Below, piece after piece: positions 10,901-22,649 of a stretch of DNA of 64,000 bases (position 1 is the first letter of the stretch; every line of letters begins with the position of its first letter). The translations under genes were made by a program, and so were the position numbers. The stretch lies in assembly GCA_025330725.1 (NCBI GenBank), contig JAIWND010000009.1:1-64000 (forward strand), written 5' to 3'. The DNA is from Chlamydoabsidia padenii (taxonomy: Eukaryota > Mucoromycota > Mucoromycetes > Mucorales > Cunninghamellaceae). The notes beneath the pieces were generated by a model. That model saw only the letters and a list, made by a program, of their open reading frames with translations, did no database searches and was not told where the DNA came from.

Positions 10901-11405
10901 ATAACATGGCCACGATAGATATGGAATTGGTTCGCTTGAATAGGCTCCGGCTTCCCACCATACATAAACGCCGCTTGAGGGTGTAACAGGTCTTGGTTAG
11001 GTTCCAAGTGCAAAGCAAAGGTTTGATTGTAAGCATCAAAACGTAGTCGCAGTATATCGTCGTGTTCAATGGTGGTCGCTTTTCCTGTATGGTTGTGGAA
11101 GGGATTAATGTCCAAATCTCGTTTGGAGTAAAAGGTGTAAGGTCTTGGTGCAATGTCCACCTTTACATTAGTGAGTGGCTCTATACGAGTGAGTCGTCGA
11201 TTATTTACACTATGCCCTAACACGTTTATATATAGAAGAGGTTAAAGTCAGAATATGTTACTTTTTTCGCGAAGCTAAGCTGAGCAAAAAAAAAAAAAAA
11301 AAAAAAAAAAAGTTGGTGGGGGGGGTGTTAGTTACCTTTAACAAGAAGAGCAGAAAGTAAGAATACAGTTGCTAATATACACCATTGTCTATAAAATACA
11401 AACAT
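7950..11405 (-). CDS. ADAM-type metalloprotease-disintegrin (M12B), membrane-anchored
   Basis: Eleven exons, 861 aa: 11336-11405, 10790-11216, 10152-10627, 10065-10082, 9701-9998, 9505-9623, 9375-9422, 9104-9304, 8890-9031, 8441-8829, 7950-8347; all phases agree. It opens with a signal peptide (MFVFYRQWCILATVFLLSALL), then a reprolysin propeptide (HSVNNRRLTRIEP, LRLRFDAYNQTFALHL) ending near a basic NKR site. The catalytic domain has the zinc motif HEIGHGFGANHD, split between exons 7 and 8, and a Met-turn YIMNPTS. A Cys-rich disintegrin domain follows (LQMCGNGIVEQGEECDPG, CRPAYTSCDIPEYCTG), then one TM helix (IPVGVVIGILIFGSLAWCC) and a Pro/His/Ser-rich cytosolic tail. Such proteins shed or cleave surface and extracellular proteins. 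Exon 4 is an 18-nt microexon encoding IAYMGA. Confidence 0.93.
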
Positions 11406-12749
11406 CCAATAGATAACAATAATACAAATACAAATACAAGTAGACAAGTAGAATACAAAGAGAGAGGAAGAGAGAGGAAGATTGTGGCGACGAATGAGAA
11501 AAGAAAAGAAAGAAGCAAAAGAAATCGAGATGGCACCTTTTTATCGCCCAGGAACAATTTTTCATATTCCGATAGCGGGATGTGAATCTGGAACCTTTTT
11601 GCCACGCCTGTCCTTCATTCTCTTTCATGCATGATTATTCTGGACGATGACGTTGGTTTGGATTATCTTCAAAACTTGCATCATCTGTATATATCATTGA
11701 TATACTGAATTCATGCAAGTCTTTAGTTTTGCAAATAATTTGTGTATTTGAATCTTAAATCATGCCAAGACAAAAGAACCATTCCAGAAAATCTAAAGTG
11801 GGGTCTTATTTTTTTCGGGCTGAGTGTGGAAAGAGAATATTTATATCATGTGACACATTTAGTTGTAGTTTGATACTGTGGCAAAAGTACGGTCTCATTA
11901 TTCTATGTGATTTCTTGGTGGTTCCACGTATAACAAACAATAGGAAGCAAAGGGTATGTGTCTATGCACTGGTGATCTACATTCTTTAAGAACTTGATCA
12001 GCTCACATGGTCAAAACATCAAAGTCACATGTCCATCAGTTCGTTTATGATATAAAGACCTCCATACGTTTTTGTCGGCGTTTTAAACCAACATGTCAGG
12101 AACCAGTTTTTTTTTAAAAAAAAAGCATGCATAGACAGCTACAAATCATTGTCAGACAAAAACAACAACTTGATATTGCCACTTTTAAGATTTTATATTC
12201 TATGTGTATGCTCTGGGGAAGAATCGTGATTATGCTTGACAAATGACCTTTTGATGGAAAAAGCGAAAAGCCCTTGATGATCAACACGTTTCTCAAGTGC
12301 ATCATATCAATGGATTAAAGGGGCATTTTCTGGATGTATTTGATCAAACACAAAAAATTGATCTCTTCTCATCACTGTTCAAAGAAGAACCACTCACTTG
12401 ATTGATTGGTCTAAAAGCAAGGGGCATCATACTCAAAAAAGGAAATAGGAACGTCGGCTGTTCAATAAAAAGTCTTCCTTTCACCACGCTGTGTTTTCAT
12501 CGCTTCTTTTTCCCGTCCATTTCTTTTTTTTATTTTTTTTATATTTTTTATTTCCCTCCTCAGACATGAAACCCAATCTTTTCTCTCTTATCTTCTTTAT
12601 ATTTCTATTATAACCTTTTACCATTACTCTCCTCTCTTCAATTGATACTTTTACATCCTTTAGTTATTTAAACCATTTTATTGAAAACCTCACAACCGAC
12701 AAGAAATCAACGACAGCGACAATTACAATAAACAAAAAAGAACAGAAGA
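11406..12749. other. Intergenic region between divergent ADAM and GT4 genes
   Basis: About 1.3 kb with no convincing gene. The ADAM side is C/T-rich on the minus strand. The GT4 side ends in a long pyrimidine-rich leader (12480-12660). No copy of the CGGGATTTGAA-type motif was seen. Confidence 0.5.
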
Positions 12750-14048
12750 ATGCGTGTGGCGATTGTAACTGAAAACTGGCTTCCCAACGTCAATGGTCTG
12801 GTCAACTCTCTGGCACGATTACTGGAACATTTGCAAGCTGAAGGTCATTCGGTACTTTTACTTGGACCGGAAAGTGGGATGACTTGTTATGCTGGGGCAG
12901 AGATTCTCGGCACCTATGGTATTCCCTTTTTACCTTACCCAGAACTAAAGCTTAATCTATGGCGACCTGGATTCACTGAACGACTTCTCTCATTTGCACC
13001 ACAAGTAATCCATCTTGCCGATCCTGTCTGGCTAGGTCCTGCCGCACTCTGGGTGATACAACATTACTTGCCCAAGGATATTCCCGTCGTCAGCTCATAC
13101 CACACCAACTTGGCTATCTATTGTCATCACTTTGGCTGGGGCTGGCTTACTCCTTTGATGTGGCGATGGAATCAGTTTTGTCACGCCCAATGCCGATATA
13201 CAGCCTGTCCTTCTCCGTCGACGAAACGAATGCTGGAACAACATGGATTTGATAACGTACGACTCTGGCAGCGAGGAGTGGATATGTCCTTGTTTTCGCC
13301 AACACGTTGGTCTTTGGCACTTCGAGATCAATGGATGGGGAACAACAACAACAACTCTCTGGCCAATCAGAAATGCATATTACTTTATGTCGGACGGATC
13401 TCTTTTGAAAAGAACATTGGCTTATTATTGGATGCTTACAAGGGAATGGATCATTCAAAATGTCATTTGGTCTGTGTGGGTCATGGTCCTGCTTTTGAAG
13501 ACATACAACGAAAATATTGCACTACCGACGATCAACAAGGCGATGGTGACAGCAAACTCAAAAATTGTGTCTTACCTATTACTTTTACAGGATATCTAAA
13601 AGGTAACGATTTGGCAGCGGCTTATGCATCTGCAGATATCTTTGCATTCCCATCTACCACCGAAACCTTTGGTCAAGTTATCTTGGAGGCGATGGCGTCG
13701 GCATTACCAGTGGTGGGACTCGATGCTGAAGGAATCTGTGACCTCGTTGATCACGAACATTCTGGATTACTATTGGATACCTCGGGCGACAGGGATGCAA
13801 TCTCGGGATATAAAAGACATTTGGAACAATTGGTGGATCAACCTTTGGAACGCAAACGTATGGGACAAAATGCACTGGCTGTATCAAAATCATATACCTG
13901 GCGGGCAGCTATGAATCAAATGGTGGAGGTGTACAAGGATGCTATCGGTGATCAATTGAATGGAAGTAGTGATAATAGTAATAGTAATAGAGTTAGTTAT
14001 TGTGATGATAGTGATAGTGGGGTCGAAGAAGATTATTTATCGAAATAA
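12750..14048 (+). CDS. GT4-family glycosyltransferase (SQD2/MgtA-like)
   Basis: Intronless ORF of 432 aa with the GT-B fold signature. The N-terminal half begins MRVAIVTENWLPNVNGLVNS with GHSVLLLGPESG, as in SQD2 sulfoquinovosyltransferase and bacterial MgtA/PimB mannosyltransferases. The C-terminal half has ILLYVGRISFEKNIGLLLDA, the donor-site loop ADIFAFPSTTETFGQVILEA with the E-X7-E motif of GT4 retaining enzymes, and ALPVVGLDAEGICDLVDH. It should transfer a nucleotide-activated hexose to a lipid or glycan acceptor in the cytosol or at a membrane surface; no signal peptide or TM helix is seen. The tail (from about 410) is low-complexity Ser/Asn/Asp. Lack of introns in an intron-dense region and similarity to bacterial and plastid enzymes suggest old horizontal transfer or retroposition (inference). 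Confidence 0.85.
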   Translation: MRVAIVTENWLPNVNGLVNSLARLLEHLQAEGHSVLLLGPESGMTCYAGAEILGTYGIPFLPYPELKLNLWRPGFTERLLSFAPQVIHLADPVWLGPAALWVIQHYLPKDIPVVSSYHTNLAIYCHHFGWGWLTPLMWRWNQFCHAQCRYTACPSPSTKRMLEQHGFDNVRLWQRGVDMSLFSPTRWSLALRDQWMGNNNNNSLANQKCILLYVGRISFEKNIGLLLDAYKGMDHSKCHLVCVGHGPAFEDIQRKYCTTDDQQGDGDSKLKNCVLPITFTGYLKGNDLAAAYASADIFAFPSTTETFGQVILEAMASALPVVGLDAEGICDLVDHEHSGLLLDTSGDRDAISGYKRHLEQLVDQPLERKRMGQNALAVSKSYTWRAAMNQMVEVYKDAIGDQLNGSSDNSNSNRVSYCDDSDSGVEEDYLSK

Positions 14049-15823
14049 AAATTTAATTGTATGCATATGTGTACATATTATCTATTTACCGCATTGATCT
14101 GGTATGGTCTCACATAAAAACTTTTATCTTGTGACAAATATGCATACAGTGTTACTGACCATTATGTATGTCTATGCACATCGGACAGTATTTATATTGG
14201 GGATTTGTTTTTGTGTCTCTGTAATTTCTGCTGTTGCCTATTTGCATGATAATTTGGATCATGTAGAAAATAATTACTCTCGCTCCAACCCGAAAATGGT
14301 GTTTACATTCAATAAAGCATGATTGACTAGATAACAGTTATCATTGGTGGGGGATGATGCTGTATTTCATTATATTCCTCTTCATGCTTCAAATTTTTGG
14401 GGCAGGGCGGGATTTGGAAAAGATTTCGCGCGCAAAAGGATTTTTTCAGGTGCTGATCGGAATTTAAACAATCTACCTCTTAACCCCCCCTTATCTATTT
14501 TTAGTATCTATTTTTAGCCTGTCAGTCTTTTCATCTTTCATGAACACTAAATGGTCCAAAGTATAAGGCAAAAAATCAAACTATTAATTGTATATAAGGG
14601 TAAACAACTGATACAAGGTTGGATTTAGCAGTGAAAGCACAAGAAACAATGGTATGTCCCAAAATGACCAGATTTTGTGTAACAGGAACAACATAAACCC
14701 ATAGGGCTTAATTTGGTATTCAAAAATGGAGTTTCTTATTTCTTCTGTAAATGCTAATTTAATAGGGCAAGTTTCTGAAGATCTATTCTACATGTTCTTT
14801 TGATTTGATCAATTGATAGATAGTCTAGAAAATCATAAAAGGATGATCATTACCGTTTTTCCAGATGATGATGAGTATCGAGAGTGAAAAAGATGAAGAT
14901 CAAGTCAACATAACATGAATGTGATACATTCCACATCATCATTTTTTGTAAATGGAATAGATTTAGCTTGTTATAGAAAAGAACCAGTCAGCATTACCGT
15001 ATTCATCATATATCTCGCATCTTTTTACTTGTAATTCGTGTTACATAGTTGCACTTGACCTTTAACTACTTTGTCATATCAAATTTCTCAGTCTTTACAG
15101 ATGTTTAAAATGGATTCGTCATTCATGTCGTAGTACCATCCATTAACTTTATTCCAAAAAAAGGGGTAATTTGAACTGTCATTGGAGCGGAGTTTTACCT
15201 TTTCATTTTATTTTTATTTTGGCGGTGTGAAAGAGAAAGTCAATCTATTTAGATCGACCATGTGGTATATCATCAAAATAAGCAACATAGAGTAATAGTT
15301 ATATTACATTGGTAGATCCTTTCTGTGTCATTAATGATTCTGTCAACTTGCTTTCATTCTTTCACCTTCATCTCTTTTATACATGAAATCGTTTTTTTTT
15401 CTTTTCACTTGTCTTCCTGGTTTTCTTCTTTTCTTTTAATAAAGGAAACTTTTCAAGTATCATCCACTTTAAAAGTGGAATCAGATAGATATAGAATATT
15501 CAAGTTAATGAAAAGTGCGGGTTAACATTCATGCCATATCACAATGCGACAGTGCTACATCAGGATTTTAAAACTCCACCACCTGGACCAAATTTGAAAT
15601 CCAGCATATTAAAAAATGAAAGTTCGCCTTGTCAGGTTAGATCCCTGAAACCTGGGCTTCATTTAATCGCCAAATCGATTTTTTTTTTTAATTTTTCACT
15701 TTTCTTTCGCTTTCCCATTTTTTTTTCTTTCTTCTTTCTCTCTCTCTTTTCAACTTTATATTTTAACTATCTATACTCACCATACCTTACTGTAATTGTC
15801 AACACCATTACTACTCACATTCA
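14049..15823. other. Intergenic region, GT4 to FYR gene
   Basis: About 1.8 kb without a supportable gene. It holds the GT4 3' flank and the FYR promoter with a long T/C-rich leader at 15670-15780. A GGGCGGGATTTGGAAA element at 14405-14420 and CGGAATTTAAA near 14459 resemble the recurrent promoter motif, followed by a CGCGCG patch. Confidence 0.45.
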
Positions 15824-18459
15824 ATGAATTCGAACATAACCATGGAAAACGACATTCACCATTCTATTAAAAAAGGTAACCCACTTTTCCTCTCATTGTT
15901 GATGTGATACGTACTTGAATACTTATTATACTCTTGTTTTATTCTACTATTATTATCTAGTGAAACTCTATTACTCGTTTAAAGGAAGCAAAACCATGCG
16001 CCTTGCCACGTTTCAAATAGAATATGATCATGATACCACCACCTCAAACTCCTCACTGGTTACCGTCCCTCTTAAAAACTGTTTGATAGCCATTTGCTCA
16101 TCAAGGTAAGAAAACACACACAAAACAAAAAGTAGATGCTAGTTGACATTCAAATATGATCTTATGATTCACCTGACCTAAACAAACTTATACAATTTAT
16201 CTTTTTATGACGACTAAACCATGAAATCAATAGTCCTGACATAATCTGCCATGAACATGATCTATCTGTATACTCTGTCAACTTTCAAGAATCTGAAAAC
16301 AGTCATCAATCTCCTGGAAATCAAATAGACAAGGCGGATAATCTCATTTGGGAAGGGCATGGTTTGATGTCTTGGGTAATGGATGGTCAAGACACAAATA
16401 AAATCCAAGTATCTGGGAAACTCAATCAACAACATATTGATGTCTATGTGGAACTGCAGCCGGTAAGGAAAAAAAAAAAAAAAAAAAAAAAAGACCAGCC
16501 ACTTACCTCTTTACTGAAACAATCATTAGACTATACAATGGTGCAAAGCAGAATTTTATAACTCACTTCAATCACAAGACTTTAATGGCTTCAAGCATGC
16601 TTCTCCTTCCTCTGCTCGTCATTCATCATCAACACATCCATGTAATTGTGGAATTCATGCGACGATATATGCAAAACAACAAGAACACAAAGATGACACT
16701 AATGCAAACCAATATTTGAAAAGGAGACGACTTACACCACCACCTACACCATTGTCAAAGACCACAACATCTCCTACTTTACCACCTCTTTACTCGAATG
16801 TCAAATCATCTTCACTATTATCACCACCACCCCGTTTACCATCACCATCCAACATCATCTCAACCGCTTCATTATCGCCACCATCCTCCTTATTCCGTCC
16901 TGAACCAATATTACCATCTCCAGATTCATGCCGCCGATCAGTACCACCTCAGGGGAATCCTAATTACTATATGGATGAACGCCACTATCATCATCAACAA
17001 CAACAACAACCAACAAACACTCTATTCTCAAGGCAAACACCTCATGATCATCCTATGCATCATTCATCATTCCATCCACCAAGTCGATCGGCTTTTACAC
17101 CAACCATAATTCATCATTCCGATTATCCTTCATCATCACCTGTCAATCGACCTTATCATTCTTATCCTTCTCAGCACAGTCTTCAACATCAAACAATGGC
17201 ATCTATCATACCACCTTCTGATATCCCAGTTGTCTATGCACCAAGTAACAAGAAACGGAAAAAGTATCCTCCCATGATCATGTCTGCTGATGATAAGAAA
17301 TCGTCAACACAACCACATACAAAGAGTCAACAAATGCAACAACAACAACAACATATGCAGCAGCAAGTCAGTACAGCAGTCCGTACTTATTATGAAGTGG
17401 ATCGGGATGATCATGGTCAATACATTTTGCCTGTGGAAATCGATTCGTGGACCGTAGTGGATCTAGGTACTGTTGTATATGACCGACCAGCCTATCACAA
17501 TCAACGCTATATCTATCCTGTCAACTACACTGTCCGGAAGTAAGTACATTTAAATTTTATCACACATTTACCACCTCCTTCTAACCTGACTTTCTTCTTC
17601 TTCTGAAGGTGGTACCGTAGTATGGTGGATGCTAAAAGTGATACTCAGTATACCTGTCGCATATTGGATAATGGACGTGAACCCAAGGTAATTAATCATT
17701 CGATAATTACATAACGTGCTTATAACTCACTCACTTTCTACTTATTTTAGTTTGAAGTCACTGCAGACGATTGCCCAATAACCTATTCTGGTCCGACCCC
17801 CACTACTATTTGGACCATTGTTGTCAAGTAAGTATTATACAAACCAAGCTTCCATAACTACTCTTTACGAACTCATTCTCTCTCTCTCTCTCCTTTTTTA
17901 CAGGCGTGCCTTTGCGATCAGACATCAAGAATATGGTCATAATCCAGTAGGTCCCGACTTTTTTGGACTCCGAAAAAACACTATTGCCAAGATGATTCAA
18001 GACTTACCTAACGTAGACAAGTGCCCTCAATATGTTTGGCAAAACTTTGAACCAGCCCGATTTAACAAACCTGGACGGAACCGACGGCGATTGGACACCA
18101 TGATATCAGGCTCAATCTTGGGGGGTGTCAATTATAGTTTAACCAGTGGACGTTTGAACACCGCGGCCAGTCATCAACAACATCAACTACAGATCCAACA
18201 ACGACGAATGTCTTCTGCTTTAGGCGTTACCGGCACAATTGAAACAAACATTACCAACTCTTCGGATACATTGTCATCATCATCATCCGACTCTGCTTCA
18301 AGTCATGCAGATAGTCCTCCCACCACTGCTGCTATTTTACCACCACCAAAATCTCAACATGAACATCATTATGGAAACATCTCATCCACTCAATCTTATC
18401 TTCAAGCGCCATCCTTCCACAACGTATCTTCAACCACTAGTATTAAAACAACAGCGTAG
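15824..18459 (+). CDS. FYRN/FYRC-domain nuclear protein
   Basis: Seven exons, 715 aa: 15824-15875, 15961-16105, 16234-16462, 16530-17539, 17609-17687, 17751-17827, 17904-18459. The start chosen is the first ATG; Met7 is in the same frame. Residues 1-165 form an unassigned globular region (LYYSFKGSKTMRLATFQIEY, ENLIWEGHG-like LIWEGHGLMSWVM). A long Ser/Pro/His/Gln-rich linker follows. From about residue 450 there is an FYRN block (VDLGTVVYDRPAYHNQRYIY), then FYRC (WYRSMVDAKSDTQYTCRILD, WTIVVKRAFAIRHQEYGHNP). FY-rich domains occur in trithorax/MLL, TBRG1 and fungal chromatin factors and mediate heterodimer contacts, so a role in a chromatin or transcription complex is likely. The tail is Ser/Thr/His-rich. 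No SET or JmjC domain is present. Confidence 0.85.
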
Positions 18460-19070
18460 TATATTTCTCCCCTCCTTCCCTTTGTTGTACCTATTCCTCA
18501 CACACCCCTTTTATGACTATTTATTATTCCTCCTCCTTTTTTATGTATGTAAATCTTTTTATATGCCCCAGTAGAGATATATCCTAATATTTGAAAACAT
18601 TACTATAATAAACAAACGTAGGGGGATACCCCCTCTGCTTTTACTTGGGTCTTGTAACTTGATGATTTTTTTTTTTTTTTTGTATGCATAAAAGAAAACG
18701 AATCCTGTGATTATTTGGCATATGTTCTTTTGCATGCATTTTAGGAATATATGTATGCATTAGTCTACTTACCGGGAATGATCATGACGATAAGGTTGCT
18801 TCTCTTCATCATTCCGTGTTTGGAAACGATTCATGCAAGAATTGGGTTGGGTTTCAATTTCACTTTTTTCCACATTTACATTTTAAACACCGCATTCATG
18901 CAGACTGAGTAAATTTAATTTTTCGTCGATTAGGGTAAACTTTAGCCCGAATGGCTTCCTATAGGCTTCATCTCATCAATGCGAACTATGATGGCCAATG
19001 TCCTGTATAAGATTGTTATAATTTGACAATGTATCGGTTTTGATCATCTGATTTTTTCTTTTTCACACCA
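18460..19070. other. Intergenic region downstream of FYR gene
   Basis: Contains the 3' flank of the FYR gene (AATAAAC near 18607). Apart from a T-run at 18667-18681 nothing else was recognised. Confidence 0.45.
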
Positions 19071-19078
19071 TATAAAAG
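19071..19078 (+). promoter_or_regulatory. TATA box (TATAAAAG)
   Basis: TATAAAAG lies 34 bp before the ATG at 19112, so it would give a very short leader for the putative 67-aa gene. Confidence 0.45.
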
Positions 19079-19111
19079 AGCTTTTTGAATTCATTTCAGC
19101 TTTCCTTGGGG

Positions 19112-19402
19112 ATGCCCACCCCTTTAACAAAACAACAACAACTTGTCAGTCAATTCTTGGATGAGAATATGGCTGGCACCCCTCCTTTGAGAGGGATGGG
19201 TACGGGGCTTCGGCCAACGGTAAGTGAAAAATAAAAGGAAACCACATACTTCCCACATAATATTAACTGATATTTCATCCTCCGCTTATTCGACGAAAAA
19301 TTCAAGTTACCCATGCAGACTGCACCTAGTGCTGGTATGTCCAGAATCAATCATCCATCCCATGACATAGAATTATATATATATATATATGTATTTAAGT
19401 AA
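19112..19402 (+). CDS. Putative 67-aa protein, unknown
   Basis: Two exons, 19112-19219 and 19307-19402, with a good GTAAGT donor, a TTAACTGA branch-like site and a TTCAAG acceptor. The first exon reads MPTPLTKQQQLVSQFLDENM then AGTPPLRGMGTGLRPT, hydrophilic and protein-like. The second ends in a stretch encoded by an (AT)n tract. A TATA box sits just upstream. The family is not recognised. The second-exon end is weak, because it reads through a microsatellite, so the true 3' structure may differ. Confidence 0.35.
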
Positions 19403-19561
19403 AGAGTAGACTTTTATTTACAAACAAAAAGGCAATAAGATCACCTTTTTCCTAATCAAAGTAACAATATATACGAATGCATAAACTATTGGTAAATCTA
19501 ATAACTAAATGGTGGTGGGGAGGGGGAGTAGACCAACAGAGAAGAAGACAAATCAAATGAT

Positions 19562-21101
19562 TTATTTCTTACCAGCCTTGGCAGCAGCCTTGGTGACCTT
19601 ACCAGCCTTGTCAACCTTTTCGACAGCCTTGATGACACCAACAGCAACAGTTTGACGCATATCACGGACAGCGAAACGACCAAGAGGAGGGTAGTCAGTG
19701 TAAGCTTCCACACACATGGGCTTGGAAGGAATCATCTTGACAATAGCGGAATCACCAGACTTGACAAACTTGGGAGCATCTTCGAGCTTCTTACCGGAAC
19801 GACGATCGATCTTTTCCAAGAGTTCAGCGAACTTACAGGCAATGTGAGCAGTGTGACAATCCAAGACAGGAGCATAACCAGCACCGATTTGACCAGGGTG
19901 GTTGAGGACAATGACTTGGGCAGTGAAGGAACCGGCTTCCTTGGCGGGGTCGTTCTTGGAGTCAGAGCAGACGTTACCACGACGGATATCCTTGACAGAG
20001 ACGTTCTTGACGTTGAAACCAACATTGTCACCGGGAAGACCTTCCACCAATTGTTCGTGATGCATTTCGACAGACTTGACTTCAGTGGTCACGTTAGCAG
20101 GAGCAAAGGTGACGACCATACCAGCCTTGATGACACCAGTTTCGACACGACCGACGGGGACAGTACCGATACCACCGATCTTGTAGACATCTTGAAGAGG
20201 GAGACGGAGAGGCTTGTCGGAAGGACGTTGAGGAGGGTCAATAGCATCGATGGCATCCAAGAGAGTCTTACCAGACTTGGCACCAGCCTTGGTTTCCTTG
20301 TTCCATCCCTTGTACCAGGGCATGTTGGTAGATTCTTCCAACATGTTGTCACCGTGCCAACCAGAGATGGGGACGAAGGGGACAGACTTGGGGTTGAAAC
20401 CGATCTTCTTGATAAAACCAGAGACTTCCTTGATGATTTCGTTGAATCGTTGTTCGCTCCACTTGGTAGAATCCATCTTGTTAATAGCAACAATCAATTG
20501 ACGGACACCGAGAGTGAAGGCCAACAAGGCGTGTTCACGGGTTTGACCATCCTTGGAGATACCAGCCTAAGAGCAAGACAAAAAAAAAAAAAAGTAGACA
20601 GTGTTAGTATTGATCATTTTTTTTTCTTTTCACCCTTCCAATCCCCTAATACTACTACTTACTTCGAATTCACCAGTACCGGCAGCAATGATAAGGATAC
20701 CACAATCAGCTTGAGAAGTACCAGTAATCATGTTCTTGATGAAATCACGATGGCCAGGAGCATCAATGACAGTGACGTGATACTTGGGGGTTTCGAATTT
20801 CCAGAGAGCAATGTCAATAGTGATGCCACGTTCACGTTCGGCCTTGAGCTTGTCCAACACCCAGGCGTACTTGAAGGAACCCTTACCGAGTTCAGCAGCT
20901 TCCTTTTCGAATTTTTCAATGGTACGCTTATCAATACCACCGCACTTGTAGATCAAGTGACCAGTAGTAGTGGATTTACCCTGTTAAAAAAAAAAAATAG
21001 AGAGTGAGCGGTGATGTAGGAAGAGAGGGTAATGTTTGTATACTTACAGAATCGACATGACCAATGACGACAACGTTAACGTGAGTCTTTTCTTTACCCA
21101 T
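19562..21101 (-). CDS. tef1: Translation elongation factor EF-1alpha
   Basis: Three exons (21048-21101, 20663-20980, 19562-20566), 458 aa, the usual fungal length. This is the GTPase that delivers aminoacyl-tRNA to the ribosomal A site. The P-loop GHVDSGKST is split by intron 1 after Ser. DAPGHRDF (G3) and NKMD (G4) are present, and the ends [18 protein letters not shown] and Lys-rich KAAAKAGKK are canonical. Codon use is strongly biased (C- and T-ending codons such as GTC, ACC, CTC, GGT), as expected of a very highly expressed gene. The bias also creates long antisense ORFs. The first two introns are short and close to the start. Confidence 0.98.
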
Positions 21102-22522
21102 TGCTAAAGTGAACAAGAGAGTAAAGTTAGTCAAGATTACGTTTGAAGTGATTTGACTTACTGTATAATCAAAAAAGTTAAGGAGAAACAAAGAAAAAAG
21201 GAAAAAAAGAATAAAGCATGAAACGAAAATTATATCGCACTGAGCCCCAAAAAGCCACCTATCAAATCAACCAATCAGAAAGCACAATTTTTGACAAAAT
21301 GGGAAGTGATAGACGTTTCGAGAAACATCCATTATGAACTCAATCCAAAAAAAAATGAATGACAGGACACCCAAGACAAACTATGTGTACTGAATGGATG
21401 ATCAAGGTATACATCTATATACAAGCTATTCATGTTGTTTTTATCTTTCTTTTTCCATAATGAGTTGCACTACTGGGGCATCATTTTCGGCGAAATCAGT
21501 TTGAAGCCCCGATACCCGTCTGGGGCCTAGTAGAGGGCATTTCGCAGTTGGATCGTCGAATCCCCTTATTTTCCGAGTTTCTCCTATGCATAGTAGAAGG
21601 ACATGATTTTATACAGTACAAAGGTTGTTCAAGCAAGGAAAGAAGAAAACGGAAACGAGGGATTAGTATCCCAATCGACATTGATGCATGAATGGCGGGA
21701 TTTGAATTCCAATAAAAAGGATTCACAGATCTACATCAAAGTATTTACATTATTCAATGTTACTATTTTTTGTATGAGAAGACAATAGCAATTTGTTTTA
21801 TTATTAATAGTATGTAGTAAGAAGTGGATGGAGTCAGTAAGGGATTTGACAAGATGGAGGAGGAACTATAAACTACGGGTGGTATCACTATTACTATTCT
21901 ATTCTTTGGTATCCATCCAAACTTGGTGATTAAAGGTATTATCCGCGACGAATATTTGTGGAAGTAGTTATATGGATGTCAGTCATTGTTGGTGTTAAAG
22001 TTGTCGATGAAGGATCCGGGTAACCACCGAGAAGATGATCTGAGAAGACTGACACACCATGATGATCCATTTCTATTCCATCGCTACCTTTATTCTGTTT
22101 CGTTCTAGTTTCGATCTTTTCCAGTGATGTAACTGGCAGTGACCGGTGGTGATACTTTTCTAATTGAGGAGATCGTAGGATTGGCCCAGTGCTGACTGAA
22201 GCATGTGTCGATTTCCATACACCTTTTCATATGTGATGCCTGAGTTTCTGTTGGATGGTTGTAATAGAAGAAGTGACTTTTTTCATTAAAAAAGAAAAAT
22301 GATTAGATAGATCCAATAGTATGCCTACCTACATCTTTTTATTTTTATACTTACCAAATCAAAGAGCCAAAAAAGAAGACAATACAACTTGTCCAGACGA
22401 GTACCGTTTTGATTCGCAAGTCTTTTTGGCAGACATGAGGTGAGTTGGAGGAATGGAGGATGGTAAGAATATATAGTAGTAGTAGTAGTAGTAAAGTACT
22501 ATTTGTATAAAGTATGGACAAC

Positions 22523-22553
<31 letters not shown>

Positions 22554-22649
22554 AGGGTAAAGATGAATGGAGATAAAGAAATCAAGGGGATTTTTTATAC
22601 ATAGTCCAGTGAATCGGGATTTCAAATATTATAAGTGGTGATGGGGTAT
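21102..22649. other. Intergenic region with orphan motif copies and a possible small ORF
   Basis: About 1.5 kb. Two copies of the recurrent motif are present (21696-21706 and 22615-22625), plus a (TAG)n tract at 22477-22493 and a 28-nt A-run at 22523. On the minus strand, 22365-22460 contains a frame with a hydrophobic stretch (TVLVWTSCIVFFFGSLIW) ending at a GTAAGT donor, and a 25-codon ORF from ATG 22435 (MSAKKTCESKRYSSG). No complete gene could be assembled. Confidence 0.35.

Noticed and set aside
11372..11628. ORFs overlapping the ADAM 5' end with hydrophobic stretches
   Set aside because: They read through the pyrimidine-rich leader. The frame from ATG 11405 gives a clean signal peptide joined in phase to the propeptide.
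19652..21007. 451-codon plus-strand ORF opposite EF-1alpha
   Set aside because: It runs antisense through an EF-1alpha exon and both introns; the strong codon bias of EF-1alpha removes stops from the opposite strand. The minus-strand protein is unmistakable.
21490..21580. tRNA-like B-box (GTCGAATCCCC) with a nearby GC-rich repeat
   Set aside because: No A box, acceptor stem or cloverleaf could be drawn around it.
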